A stretch of DNA of 64,000 bases from Streptomyces afghaniensis 772. GTDB taxonomy: Bacteria; Actinomycetota; Actinomycetes; Streptomycetales; Streptomycetaceae. Position 1 is the stretch's first letter. Each line of letters starts with the position of its first letter. Made by a program: the position numbers and the translations under genes. Location of the stretch: assembly GCA_000415505.1 (NCBI GenBank), contig KE354281.1, positions 33,156-97,155 on the forward strand, read 5' to 3'. Below, piece by piece: positions 16,225 to 25,636 of this stretch. The notes below the pieces were generated by a model. That model saw only the letters and a program-made list of their open reading frames with translations, made no database searches and was not told the origin of the DNA.

Positions 16225-17112
16225 ATGGACGGCGTGCTTCCAGGCGGATACTGGGGTGTCGACGGACGACTGCACCGGGATTTCGAACTGGCCGCGCTGA
16301 CCGGGCGCGACGAGGAGTTGATGGCCCGGGCGGATGGGGTCGGGAGCGCCGCACTCGTCACCGAGGTGCTCAGCCGGTGCGTCCAGCGGCTGGGCGGAAT
16401 CTCCCCGGTCACTCCCGAGGTGGCACGCGAGCTACTGGTCGCGGACCGGCACTTCCTGTTGCTGCGGCTGCGCAGTGCGGCCTTCGGGGACCAGGTGCGA
16501 GCGAGTCTGCTGTGTCCTTGGCCCGGCTGCGGCGAACGGGTCTCGCTCGAGTTCTCCCTTGCCGATGTGCCGGTCGTAGAGGCATCGCAACGCTCGTTCC
16601 TGCACACCGTCACTCTTTCCTCCGAAGCACTGGGTGAGAGTGACCCAGTGTCGGCAGACGTAACGTTCCGACTGCCCAACGGATCGGACCAAGAGGAACT
16701 GTCCGAGCTGCTCGCCCTCAACGAAGCAGAGGCTCTGACGCGTCTGCTGTCGCGTTGCATCCGGCGCATCGGTCCGTACGAGCCGCCCGGGGAACAGCGG
16801 ATCGCGGACCTGTCCCCACGTGCCCGCTCAGAGATCGAAGAGTGCATGGAGCAGCTGGCTCCCAAGGTCGAGCAGACCGTGGAAGTCACGTGCGCCGCAT
16901 GCACCCGCACGTTCCTCGTGCCTCTCGACATTCAGCGGTTCTTCTTCGGTGATCTGCGCACCGACGCCTCGCTCCTCTACAGGGAAGTGCACCATCTGGC
17001 GTTCCACTACCACTGGAGCGAGCGCGAAATCATGGAGATGACGAGGGACAAGCGGCGCACGTACATCAATGTGCTCACCGATGTGCTTGAGGTGCAGAAC
17101 TGTGGCGCCTGA
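16225..17112 (+). CDS. T4 gp26-like baseplate/assembly protein with zinc-ribbon motifs
   Basis: The 295-residue protein resembles the T4 base-plate protein family (PF12322-like) that accompanies sheath and tube genes in eCIS loci. Residues 80-125 contain CPWPGCGERVSLEFSLADVP, and residues 225-235 contain CAACTRTFLVPL, together resembling a split zinc ribbon. The end, HHLAFHYHWSEREIMEMTRD, resembles the small DUF6760 proteins that are separate genes in many other loci, suggesting a fusion. AGGAGG stands upstream of adjacent GTG 16222 and ATG 16225; ATG gives the better spacing. The 3' end overlaps the next gene by 11 bp. Confidence 0.65.
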   Translation: MDGVLPGGYWGVDGRLHRDFELAALTGRDEELMARADGVGSAALVTEVLSRCVQRLGGISPVTPEVARELLVADRHFLLLRLRSAAFGDQVRASLLCPWPGCGERVSLEFSLADVPVVEASQRSFLHTVTLSSEALGESDPVSADVTFRLPNGSDQEELSELLALNEAEALTRLLSRCIRRIGPYEPPGEQRIADLSPRARSEIEECMEQLAPKVEQTVEVTCAACTRTFLVPLDIQRFFFGDLRTDASLLYREVHHLAFHYHWSEREIMEMTRDKRRTYINVLTDVLEVQNCGA

Positions 17113-18981
17113 CACTTACTTCGCTGCCCTGCTGGCCAACGGGGCTTGGCCCTTCCGCCACCGCGGTTGTGTGCGCGCCCTCCTGGGTATGCCGGACGAC
17201 AGCGGACCTCCGCTCGTCGCCGACCCTCTCCCGGTCGGTGCTGGATTCACCTACCTGCGCTCCTGCGCCCCGGACGCTCCGCTCCGAACGCAGCCGGACG
17301 AGGGAGGCTCTCGGCATCAACGGCACACGCCGGGAGAGCCGAGCGCAGAGTCGTTCTCTTCACTCGTAGGACCACGGTGGACCCAGACCGAAGAGCCTTC
17401 GGCTGGCGTCCCTGACGATCTGGCCGTGGCGGTGGACGCCGATGACCGAGTCGCTGTGCGCGGACCGGTGGTAGAGGCCGACGCGGAAAGCCCGCGCGCC
17501 CCTCACCTCGCCGGTGCGGCGGACATCGCGGCACATGAGCCGCGCGAGGGTGACAAGCCGCCGGCAGCGCACCGTCCAGCAGCTCCACCCGTCCACCACA
17601 TCATCGTGCCCGGAAAGACCACACGCCCCGACGCCGTAAGTGCTCGGCAGAGCACCAGCCGCCACGGCGGGCAAGCCCCCACGAAACATGGGGAATCAGC
17701 GATCGCCGTTCCCGAGCCGCTCCCCTCGACGACGAATTCACCACCGCGAGGCGGCGAGCAGCCGCACACCTCCGGGCCCGTATCGACACCCCGCTCGCAA
17801 GAGCCTTCGGCTGGCGTCCCTGACGATCTGGCCGTGGCGGTGGACGCCGATGACCGAGTCGCTGTGCGCGGACCGGTGGTAGAGGCCGACGCGGAAAGCC
17901 CGCGCGCCCCTCACCTCGCCGGTGCGGCGGACATCGCGGCACATGAGCCGCGCGAGGGTGACAAGCCGCCGGCAGCGCACCGTCCAGCAGCTCCACCCGT
18001 CCACCAGATCATCGTGCCCGGAACGACCACACGCCCCGACGCCGTAAGTGCTCGGCAGAGCACAAGCCGCCACGGCGGGCAAGCCCCACGAAACATGGGG
18101 AATCAGCGATCGCCGTTCCCGAGCCGCTCCCCTCGACGACGAATTCACCACCGCGAGGCGGCGAACAGCCGCACACCTCCGGGCCCGTATCGACACCCCG
18201 CTCGCACCGGTTGCTGGGGGGAAACGCAACCCCTGCGGGCTACCGCGGCTCTCCACCTACCGAAAGTCCGCCGCCTTCCCACTTCGCGCCCACGCCCAGC
18301 CCGTCGCGGACTGGGCAGCCTGCTGTGCCAGACGACGTACCCACCAGGGGGCACGTCATCCCCGAGGCACTCGCCTTCACCGAACGGGACGCCACCGAAC
18401 GCGCTCGGCGAACAGAGCCGCCGGCTGCCATCTCCACCGTGCACGAGTCACCCGTCAAAACCGAGGACTCCGTGTCCGCCGGCGCCCACCTGGAGCCACG
18501 GCGGCCGACCGTGACAGCCCATGAGGCCGCGTTGCCTTTCTCCGCCATGGCGCTCACGAGGTCCTCCCGCTCCCCCGCACGGGTCGCCGATACCGCTGCC
18601 GAACCGGCCTTCCCTGCTGCGCTTGGCAGTGAGCCGTTCGACAGGGGCAGGGATTCCGCAGCGCCCGCCGATGAGCGTGTCAGGGCGGTCGCGTCCCTCG
18701 TTGCCGGGAGCCCGGCCCGGGGCTCAACGGAAGGCCGTGACCGGGAGCGGGCGGGGAAGGGCTCTCCTGCCAACCGGATGCCCACGACATCAGGGGAAGC
18801 GGTCCCCCAAGAGCGCCCGCCGTCCGCAAGTGCCGGGGACACCCCGTCCTGGATGGACAGGGCGGCGCCCTGGACCGCAGCAGTAGGGGAGTATGTCGCG
18901 CTCTCTCGGAATCCGGCTGGCGCGGCCGCCTTCTGGGAACGTCGGCACATCAACCGGTTCCGCATCGGGATCCTGCGATGA
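17102..18981 (+). CDS. Proline-rich disordered eCIS-locus protein with internal duplication, frameshifted
   Basis: No family recognised. From GTG 17102 the frame reads APDTYFAALLANGAWPFRHR and then about 570 residues rich in Pro, Ala, Arg and charged residues, probably disordered. Two 136-codon near-identical units occupy 17391-18206. In the second unit a C5 run (17676-17680 in unit one) is only C4 at 18084-18087. This puts the rest out of frame; the original frame then runs to 18514 with unrelated sequence. Restoring one base joins it to the frame ending at 18981 (AAFWERRHINRFRIGILR), giving 626 aa that end four bases inside the next start. It is present in the core gene order, so a structural or length-related role is possible but unproven. 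Confidence 0.55.
17391..18206 (+). repeat. 408-bp tandem duplication (two units, 98-99% alike)
   Basis: Unit one spans 17391-17798 and unit two 17799-18206, a 408-base offset that is exactly 136 codons. By eye they differ at about five positions: cac/cag near 17594/18002, aag/acg, cca/aca, a C5/C4 indel, and a g/a near the end. Near identity indicates recent duplication or ongoing homogenisation, and repeat-number changes between strains would be expected. Confidence 0.9.
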
Positions 18982-19817
18982 GCGCCTCGACCGCGATCGG
19001 CATGGTCAGTGCCTCGTTGCGCAACCTTCTCGTCGGCGAGATGCGACTGAACCCACCCGTCGACGTGACCATCCTGGCCCCGGACGAGCAGGGCAGCGGC
19101 CGTCGTATCAATCTCTTCCTCTACAAGGTGCGCGAGAACCCGTTCCTCAGGAACCAGGACTGGACCTTGCAGTCCGGTCCTCCGGACCGGCTGGCGGACG
19201 CGCCCCTGTCGCTGAACCTGTTCTATCTGCTGACACCGCACGCTCCCAACGACGACGTCAGCGGCAACACCGCGGCACATCAGATCCTGGGCGATGCCAT
19301 GCGTGTTCTCCACGAGAACCCGGTCGTGCCGCGCGACCATCTCGACGCCGGCCTGGTGGACGCCCGCGAGCGCCTTCAAATCGCGGCCGGGACGCTGGAG
19401 AGCGAAGAGCTGACCGGCATGTGGACGACTTTCTCCCAACCGTTTCGCCTGTCCGTGCCCTACCAGGTGTCCACCGTGCAGCTCAGCCGCGTGCCCGAGG
19501 CCGAACGTCCGCTGCCCAAACGCGTACGCCGGATCGGGGTGTCCGGGTTCGAGGCTCCGTTCCAGCCACCCACCGTCACCGACATGACTCCGGCGCAGGG
19601 GCCGGCTGGCACCGTACTGACGTTCACCGGTTCGGCGCTGACGGGCCGACGGGCCGACGTGAGGGTCGGCGACGTCAGTGTGTCGGACGGCTTGACGTTG
19701 ACCGGTGACACATTCAACGCTCCGCTCGCCGATGACCTGCGGCCCGGCTTCTACGAGGTCCGAGTGGACATCTCCCGTCTGTTCCGCCGCACCTTCCTGT
19801 TCGAGGTCACGCCATGA
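18978..19817 (+). CDS. DUF4255 (Pvc16-type) tube terminator with C-terminal IPT domain
   Basis: The 279-residue protein begins with a DUF4255/Pvc16 N-terminal domain (about 1-190): AIGMVSASLRNLLVGEM, then NLFLYKVRENPFLRNQDW and PLSLNLFYLLTPHA. In PVC and Afp the equivalent protein caps the distal end of the tube and sheath. An immunoglobulin-like IPT/TIG domain follows (about 200-279, starting PTVTDMTPAQGPAGT), which is an addition also seen in other DUF4255 proteins. It overlaps the proline-rich gene by four bases upstream and the ATPase gene by four bases downstream, so it is translationally coupled on both sides. Confidence 0.88.
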   Translation: MSASTAIGMVSASLRNLLVGEMRLNPPVDVTILAPDEQGSGRRINLFLYKVRENPFLRNQDWTLQSGPPDRLADAPLSLNLFYLLTPHAPNDDVSGNTAAHQILGDAMRVLHENPVVPRDHLDAGLVDARERLQIAAGTLESEELTGMWTTFSQPFRLSVPYQVSTVQLSRVPEAERPLPKRVRRIGVSGFEAPFQPPTVTDMTPAQGPAGTVLTFTGSALTGRRADVRVGDVSVSDGLTLTGDTFNAPLADDLRPGFYEVRVDISRLFRRTFLFEVTP

Positions 19818-22075
19818 CTCTTCAGCAGGAGCCGCCGGAAGCCGCACCCATGGCACCGCCCTACCGGAACAGCCACGAGCACCTCGCCGATGAGCTGCGC
19901 CGTCTCGATCTGCTCATCCGGCTGCGACTGGCCACGACGAGGCTGCGCAATGCGGTGGTTCCCGAAGAGCAGGCGGCACGCACTGTGTGCATCAGCGATG
20001 CGGAGGTCTGCTGGCTGCTGGACTCTGACGGAGACGGGCGGCCCGACGGCGCCGAAGCCGATGAGGCGGCGCTGGAAGAGTTGCGGAAGGCCCTGCGGCG
20101 GGCCAACGCAGAGATCAAGGCTCGATCGGAGCGCAGTGGCGCCCTGGGTGTCACCCTGCGGCTGCCCATGCTGGGCCGGCTCTTCAGCTTGACGCCTACA
20201 GAAGTGGATGCCGTCGTCGTCGCCCTGGCGCCGGAAGTGAGACGAAAGTACGACCGGTTGTACGCCTACCTCCAGGACGACATCACCCGTCAGCGGCCCA
20301 GTGTCGACCTGGTGCTGGAGTTGCTGTATCCGACAGAACCCGAGCGGTGGGCGGCCAGGCATCTGTTCACGGACGCGGCGCCTTTGCTGCGGTACGACAT
20401 CCTCCGTCTGATCGACGATCCGCAGAGCCCGTCGGGGTCCACCGGACTGGCCCGGTTTCTGGCCCTGGACCCACGGATCTGTCAGTTCCTGCTAGGTTCC
20501 GACGCCTGCGATGCCCGGCTGGCGGGACTGGCCCGGCTGGAGCATCCTGCCAAGTCCCGTTCCGGACAACAGGAGACCGAAGCCCTCAGCGACGGCGGTC
20601 CGCTTCGGCTGGCGCAGCGGCACCTGTCCCAGGAGAAACGAGGGCAGCGGCCGCTTGTGTTTCACCTCTTCGGTCCGGCCGGTGCGGGCAAACGGGACCT
20701 GGCACGGGGGACGAGCCATCGACTGGGCATGCCGCTCCTCGATCTGGACCTGCGGACGCTGGGAGGCCGGGAGCAGGAGGCGGCCCTTGTTGTCCGTGCG
20801 GCTCTCAGGGAGGGGGTTCTCCAGTCGGCAGCAGTACTGCTGGCAGGGACGGACATGCTGCAACAGGGCGAGGCGGTGTCCATGCGCTACGTGCTCTCGG
20901 GTGCCATCGCCGACTTCGGCAGCCTCGTCTTCCTCACCGGCGAATCCGACGACGCGGTCGGTCTGGATCTCCCGGGGCAGGCCGTCCACCCCGTCGTCGT
21001 GCCCTTGCCGGACGTATCCACCAGTGCCGCGCGCTGGCGGCAGGCGCTGCAGGGACGCGTCACCGATCCTGAAGGCTGGGCGACAGAACTGGGGAGCCGG
21101 TTCCGGTTCACCCCCACCCGCGCACGGGCGGCGCTCGAACGGGCCGAGAACCAGCTCATGATGGATCCCCGGAGCGGGCCTCTCACTCTGTCCGATGTGT
21201 CCGCGGCCTGCCGCGAGCAGTCCCGCCAACGCCTCGGCAACCTCGCCGTCAAGGTGTCCCCACGCTCCCATTGGAAAGACCTGATCCTCCCCGAGGACCG
21301 GATGGCACACCTTCGTGAGATCTGCAGCCAGGCCAGGCATCAGCATCGTGTCCATGACGTCTGGGGATTCGGCGCGCGCCTCAGTCGCGGCAAAGGTCTC
21401 ACTGTGCTGTTCAGCGGGCCACCCGGGACGGGCAAGACGATGGCGGCCGAAGTCCTGGCGCACGATCTCGACGTCGATCTGTACACCGTGGATCTGTCGA
21501 GAGTGGTCAGCAAGTACATCGGAGAGACGGAGAAGAACCTGGGACGGATTTTCTCCGAGGCCAGGGCCGCCGACGCCATCCTGTTCTTCGACGAAGCTGA
21601 CGCGTTGTACGGCAAGCGTACCGAGGTATCGGACGCCCATGATCGCTATGCCAACATCGAGACCAGCTACCTCCTCCAGAGGATGGAGGAGTACGACGGC
21701 ATGGTCATCCTGGCAAGCAATCTGCGCCAGAACATGGACGACGCATTCACCCGGCGGATCCGGTTCATCGTCGAGTTCCCGTTTCCGGAGGTGGAGAGCC
21801 GCCTGCGTATCTGGCAGGCCCTCTTCCCTCCTCAGGCGCCCGTCTCCCCGGACGTCGACTTCGCGGCACTGGCCCGTGAACTGGTGGTGACCGGCGGCAA
21901 CATCAAGAACATCGTGCTGAACGCCGCGTTCCTGGCCGCGGCCGACGGCGGCGCGATCGGACGACAACACATTCTGCGGGGCGCCCGACGGGAGTTCGAG
22001 AAGATCGGCAAGCTGTGGGCCGAGCCGGCCGCCCCTGCCGGACACCCGGTCCACGGCCGAGAGGACCGGCCATGA
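19814..22075 (+). CDS. eCIS AAA+ ATPase (Afp15/Pvc15/Cis15 type)
   Basis: A 753-residue two-module AAA+ protein. After a helical N-terminal region, the first module carries a degenerate P-loop FGPAGAGKRD (about 287-296). The second is a complete CDC48/FtsH-like module with Walker A SGPPGTGKT (about 534-542), Walker B ILFFDEAD (about 589-596), sensor-1 VILASN and arginine-finger region FTRRIRF. In the Afp/PVC systems this ATPase is required for particle assembly or for recycling of contracted sheaths. It is coupled to the cap gene upstream and to the second DUF4157 gene downstream by four-base overlaps. Confidence 0.93.
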   Translation: MTLQQEPPEAAPMAPPYRNSHEHLADELRRLDLLIRLRLATTRLRNAVVPEEQAARTVCISDAEVCWLLDSDGDGRPDGAEADEAALEELRKALRRANAEIKARSERSGALGVTLRLPMLGRLFSLTPTEVDAVVVALAPEVRRKYDRLYAYLQDDITRQRPSVDLVLELLYPTEPERWAARHLFTDAAPLLRYDILRLIDDPQSPSGSTGLARFLALDPRICQFLLGSDACDARLAGLARLEHPAKSRSGQQETEALSDGGPLRLAQRHLSQEKRGQRPLVFHLFGPAGAGKRDLARGTSHRLGMPLLDLDLRTLGGREQEAALVVRAALREGVLQSAAVLLAGTDMLQQGEAVSMRYVLSGAIADFGSLVFLTGESDDAVGLDLPGQAVHPVVVPLPDVSTSAARWRQALQGRVTDPEGWATELGSRFRFTPTRARAALERAENQLMMDPRSGPLTLSDVSAACREQSRQRLGNLAVKVSPRSHWKDLILPEDRMAHLREICSQARHQHRVHDVWGFGARLSRGKGLTVLFSGPPGTGKTMAAEVLAHDLDVDLYTVDLSRVVSKYIGETEKNLGRIFSEARAADAILFFDEADALYGKRTEVSDAHDRYANIETSYLLQRMEEYDGMVILASNLRQNMDDAFTRRIRFIVEFPFPEVESRLRIWQALFPPQAPVSPDVDFAALARELVVTGGNIKNIVLNAAFLAAADGGAIGRQHILRGARREFEKIGKLWAEPAAPAGHPVHGREDRP

Positions 22076-24318
22076 TGGCCTCACGAGCCGGCCGGGCGCA
22101 GGCCCCGGTGACGGAACCCACCGCGAAACGGCCGGCCTCGTGCCCGCCCGTCCCAGTGCGGCACGGACCAGCAACGCCCGTCCGCCCGTCGGCCATCCGG
22201 CGCAGGATGGGGAACACGTACCTCCAACGCGTCGTCGGCTGCTCGGGCGGGGCTCCGAAGCCGGAGGGCAAGGAAAGCTGCTGCGAGAACTGCCGACTGC
22301 CGGAGGCTCAGCGGGCCCCGGCGGTCGGCCCCCCGGCCGACGTCGTTGAGCAAGAGGCGGACCGGGTCGCCGGTTTGGTAGCCGCGCGGCCCGAACCGGT
22401 AGGCGGGCCGGACGCCGCTGGACATCCGCCTCCGGTGATCCGGCGCCTTTCCTCCGGGCCCGGCGCCGCAGACGGTGGGCAGCACGATGCACGACTGCCC
22501 ACCGGTGGTCGGCCGTTGTCGAACCCCGTACTCGCTTTCATGGAACCGCGTTTCCGCCAGGACTTCGGTGATGTACGCGTGCACAGCGACCCCGACACCC
22601 ATCGGCTGGCGGACCGTCTACAGGCGCGGGCGTTCACATCCGGCGTCCACATCTACCTCGGGGACGGGGAGAGCGAACACGACCACTGGCTGATGGCCCA
22701 CGAACTGACCCACGTGGTGCAGCAGCGGGAAGGGGCTGCCGCGGATATCGTCAGGCGGGCGCCGGAGCCGGACACGGTGGAGATCGAGCGGCTGCTCAGT
22801 TACGGACTCCTGGACTGGGCGATCACCGACGACGATGCGGTACGCGCCCTGAACCTGGTGAAGGCGCTGCCCAGGTTCCAGCAGGCCGCGTTCTTCGCCA
22901 AACCCGTTCTCGCACAGCGACTGCGGGACAATCTGCCGAAGAACCGCGTGCCGGAGTGGGAAGCGCTGACGGCTGAAGCGGCCGGGCTACGGGCACCCGC
23001 GGCCATCGAGGAGGACATCGACCTCAAGCTCTCCTACAGCCTGGTCGATTGGGCTGTCTCCCCCCAGGAGGCCGTGGAGGTGCTGGAGCTGCTGAAAACG
23101 CTGTCCACACCCCGGCTCGCGACAACGCTGTACGCCATCGACTACGACAGACTGATGGCTGCCCTCCCCGCCGGGCGCAAGCTGGAACTCGCACAGCTCC
23201 GTGAGCGCGCACTGGGAGTCGGTGGTGCCCGGCAGACGGAGGAGGAGGAACATCCCGGCACCTTCCTGCGAGCCATCACCTTCCGGTCCGACCACGGGAT
23301 GCTCACGGACAACGAGACTGACTGGACGAGCCGCGGCCAGCCGTACGGTGAGCCGGAGTGGTCCACCGACAGGGGCAAGGCGGTCAGCAGGCCCATCAGC
23401 CAGACCCGTGGCACCCGCGTGACCGCCGAGCTGGGCATGAACGTGCTTCCCGTGACCGCTCCGCCGGCGCCAGTCCGACTGACAGGCCGTAGCACGGAGC
23501 CCTCACTCAACTTCGAATACAGCGGCAGTCTGCGCGGAGGCCCGAATCAGACTCTGCTGCTCACCTCCGCCGCCGCGCTGCCCGACACCGTCACCGCCCT
23601 GGAGGACCGAAAGATCGTCTGGTCCGTGGACTGGCGGGGCTGGCGGCACGAGGTGGCGAGGAGCAAGCACACCGTGTACGTCACGGCAGGTACGCCGCTG
23701 GCTCCGGACGAGGTGACGCACAAGCGGATGAGTACCGCCGTGGCGGTCGTCGGGGCAGTGGCAGGGAGCGTGGGCCTCGATCCGCACCTGCTGGTGGCCG
23801 GTCTCATGCGTCGCTGGAGCCGATACAACCTGGACGTACCCCTGGGGAATCCATGGGAGCTGGCGGAGGACGAGCGCGGGGGCCAGTGCATCGCCATCAC
23901 CAACCTCGTCCAGGCTCTGCTGTGGACCGTCGGGTCGCCGGGAACGGCTGTGTCCGTCGTCGTGTGGGCGAGGCCGGGCAACGCCCGGGTCCCTGTGGAG
24001 AGTCCATGGCCACATGGCGGCCTGCGCACGGTCGGCAGACATCCCAAGCACCCCACATGGATTCCCGGCCTCGTGGACGCCCACGGCTGTCCCAACTCCT
24101 TCGAGGCGGCCCTGCGGTTCGACCACGGTGGCGTGCGCCGGTACTACCCCGGCGGTGTCCGGGCGATCAGGGGCTTCACGACCCCGGAGGACGTCCTCTT
24201 CGTATTCTCGTGCTTCGCCTGGCTGACCCCGGTGGAACACAAGCTCTGGGTCGTCGAGGCGATCGAGACGACGTATCCCCGCGGCTGGTGCCAGCGGGGC
24301 CCGATGAGGTGTCAGTGA
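22072..24318 (+). CDS. DUF4157 protein with transglutaminase-like C-terminal domain: second candidate effector
   Basis: A 748-residue protein. The N-terminus includes RRRMGNTYLQRVVG, the motif that commonly precedes eCIS core domains, and a cysteine cluster (Cys57, Cys70, Cys71, Cys74). The DUF4157 domain follows, with HELTH at about 210-214. Two similar helical units follow (LLDWAITDDDAVRAL and LVDWAVSPQEAVEVL). The C-terminus has GGQCIAITN (Cys606), DAHGC and FDHGGVRRYYPGG (His about 685), in the order expected for a transglutaminase/papain-like fold. The start overlaps the ATPase stop; GAGAGGA precedes it. Comparable proteins in Streptomyces loci are annotated only as hydrolytic. The enzymatic claim is inferred. 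Confidence 0.7.
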   Translation: MMASRAGRAQAPVTEPTAKRPASCPPVPVRHGPATPVRPSAIRRRMGNTYLQRVVGCSGGAPKPEGKESCCENCRLPEAQRAPAVGPPADVVEQEADRVAGLVAARPEPVGGPDAAGHPPPVIRRLSSGPGAADGGQHDARLPTGGRPLSNPVLAFMEPRFRQDFGDVRVHSDPDTHRLADRLQARAFTSGVHIYLGDGESEHDHWLMAHELTHVVQQREGAAADIVRRAPEPDTVEIERLLSYGLLDWAITDDDAVRALNLVKALPRFQQAAFFAKPVLAQRLRDNLPKNRVPEWEALTAEAAGLRAPAAIEEDIDLKLSYSLVDWAVSPQEAVEVLELLKTLSTPRLATTLYAIDYDRLMAALPAGRKLELAQLRERALGVGGARQTEEEEHPGTFLRAITFRSDHGMLTDNETDWTSRGQPYGEPEWSTDRGKAVSRPISQTRGTRVTAELGMNVLPVTAPPAPVRLTGRSTEPSLNFEYSGSLRGGPNQTLLLTSAAALPDTVTALEDRKIVWSVDWRGWRHEVARSKHTVYVTAGTPLAPDEVTHKRMSTAVAVVGAVAGSVGLDPHLLVAGLMRRWSRYNLDVPLGNPWELAEDERGGQCIAITNLVQALLWTVGSPGTAVSVVVWARPGNARVPVESPWPHGGLRTVGRHPKHPTWIPGLVDAHGCPNSFEAALRFDHGGVRRYYPGGVRAIRGFTTPEDVLFVFSCFAWLTPVEHKLWVVEAIETTYPRGWCQRGPMRCQ

Positions 24319-25037
24319 TGAGCGACGGTTTCCCCAACAAACCCAAGATCCTTCGTGGCGCCTTCGTCGAGTTCGGTCTCAGCCTGCCGCCGCTGGTCGT
24401 GGTGTTCCAGTACAACCCGGTGCAGCTGACCCGGAGCCGCAGTCTTGCCTTCTCCTTCCCAGGCGGACCGGGGGACAGCCAGGAAGGCGGCTCGTCCGGA
24501 GCCGGCTCCAGACGTGATCTCCGGCAATACCACAGCAGATTCGACGATCTGATGCTGCTTCAGAAACAGCAGCAGGTCACGGTGCAGGAACAGGGCATCG
24601 GCTTCGACATCCGGCTCGATGCCACAGACAGACTCGACGACGGCGACACCATCACCGAGCAGTTCGGTATCGCGCCTCAACTCGCCACGCTGGAGCAGAT
24701 GGTCCACCCGAAGTCGGAGAGCCTGCTCGGCGCGGCCGTCGACGTCCTGCTCGGGAAACCCAAGGGTTTCAGCTTCGCCCGCAGCCCTAATCCCCCGATG
24801 ATTCTCTTCATCTTCGGCCGCAAGCGCGTCCTTCCGGTGAACATCAACTCGATGAACATCACCGAGACGGAATTCAGCACCGATCTCAATCCGCTGCGGG
24901 CCACGGTGGCGGTCAACCTGACCGTGATCGAAGGCAAGAGCGTTCCGTACCTGTACTCGAAAGCCATGTCGGAGGTGATGTCGGTGCTCAATCTGGCCAA
25001 CATCACTGATATCGCCAATGTCGTCGTCCCGGGGTGA
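24318..25037 (+). CDS. Cis7-like baseplate/tube-initiator protein (CIS tube N-terminal domain)
   Basis: The 239-residue protein looks like the N-terminal domain of Pvc7/Afp7-type proteins, which sit between the spike hub and the first tube ring. Typical features are the opening LPPLVVVFQYNPVQLTRSRS, a variable Gly/Ser insert, RLDDGDTITEQFGIAPQLATLE, and the closing strand region FIFGRKRVLPVNINSMNITE. It overlaps the DUF4157 stop by one base and is followed after six bases by a LysM gene. In other loci the two form one polypeptide or an adjacent pair, which supports a joint baseplate role. Confidence 0.8.
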   Translation: MSDGFPNKPKILRGAFVEFGLSLPPLVVVFQYNPVQLTRSRSLAFSFPGGPGDSQEGGSSGAGSRRDLRQYHSRFDDLMLLQKQQQVTVQEQGIGFDIRLDATDRLDDGDTITEQFGIAPQLATLEQMVHPKSESLLGAAVDVLLGKPKGFSFARSPNPPMILFIFGRKRVLPVNINSMNITETEFSTDLNPLRATVAVNLTVIEGKSVPYLYSKAMSEVMSVLNLANITDIANVVVPG

Positions 25038-25043
25038 TCGTGC

Positions 25044-25628
25044 ATGTTCAGCAAGCAGTCCCGCTACCACGCCGTTCCCGATGTGGCCGAGTCCCGGCGG
25101 GACCGGCGATCGGTGGTCGGCAAGGATCTGCGCCTACTGCCGGACGTCACCGGCACCTTCACCCACACCATCGGGGACGGAGACCGGCTGGACCAGTTGG
25201 CGTTCCAGTACTACGGACAACCGCTGCACTACTGGCGCATCTGCGACGCGAACCCGGAATTCCTCTCCCCGCTCGCCCTGCTCGGCCAGGAGCCACTGGT
25301 CACCACCCACTACACAGTGGCCGTGCCGGAGGACGGCCCCTCGTGGGGGCAGGTACTCGCCACCCTGTCGGCCATGGTGGGTGTCCATGGTGTGACCGTA
25401 CGGCACGACATCACGACGAAACGCGTCGTTGAGCTGATCGAAGGCGAGGAGGTGACCGTCGTGGCGGAGCACGCCGTCCCCGTCGTGACGGTGATGTACA
25501 ACCGGGTCACCGTCGACGGCGACGACATCGCCGGGACGATCGAGAAGTCCGGCCTCACGGTCGCTTCCCGCTCCCAGACCGGGCGGACCGGCCGTCAGAT
25601 CGTCATCCCAGTCGCGGCGCGTGGATAG
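25044..25628 (+). CDS. LysM-domain baseplate protein (gp53-like)
   Basis: A 194-residue protein with a LysM-like segment at about 38-95: GTFTHTIGDGDRLDQLAFQY, YWRICDANPEFLSP, and VTTHYTVAVPEDG. In contractile tails small LysM proteins of the gp53 type join the hub to the wedge rather than binding peptidoglycan directly. The second half (GEEVTVVAEHAVPVVTVMYN) is beta-rich and unassigned. It lies six bases after the Cis7-like gene and nine before the gpD-like gene, in a coherent hub cassette. Confidence 0.82.
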   Translation: MFSKQSRYHAVPDVAESRRDRRSVVGKDLRLLPDVTGTFTHTIGDGDRLDQLAFQYYGQPLHYWRICDANPEFLSPLALLGQEPLVTTHYTVAVPEDGPSWGQVLATLSAMVGVHGVTVRHDITTKRVVELIEGEEVTVVAEHAVPVVTVMYNRVTVDGDDIAGTIEKSGLTVASRSQTGRTGRQIVIPVAARG

Positions 25629-25636
25629 GCCCGGCC

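Noticed and set aside
17391-18206. Tandem repeat considered as a CRISPR or minisatellite array
   Set aside because: There are only two long units without spacers, in phase with codons; it is a gene-internal duplication.
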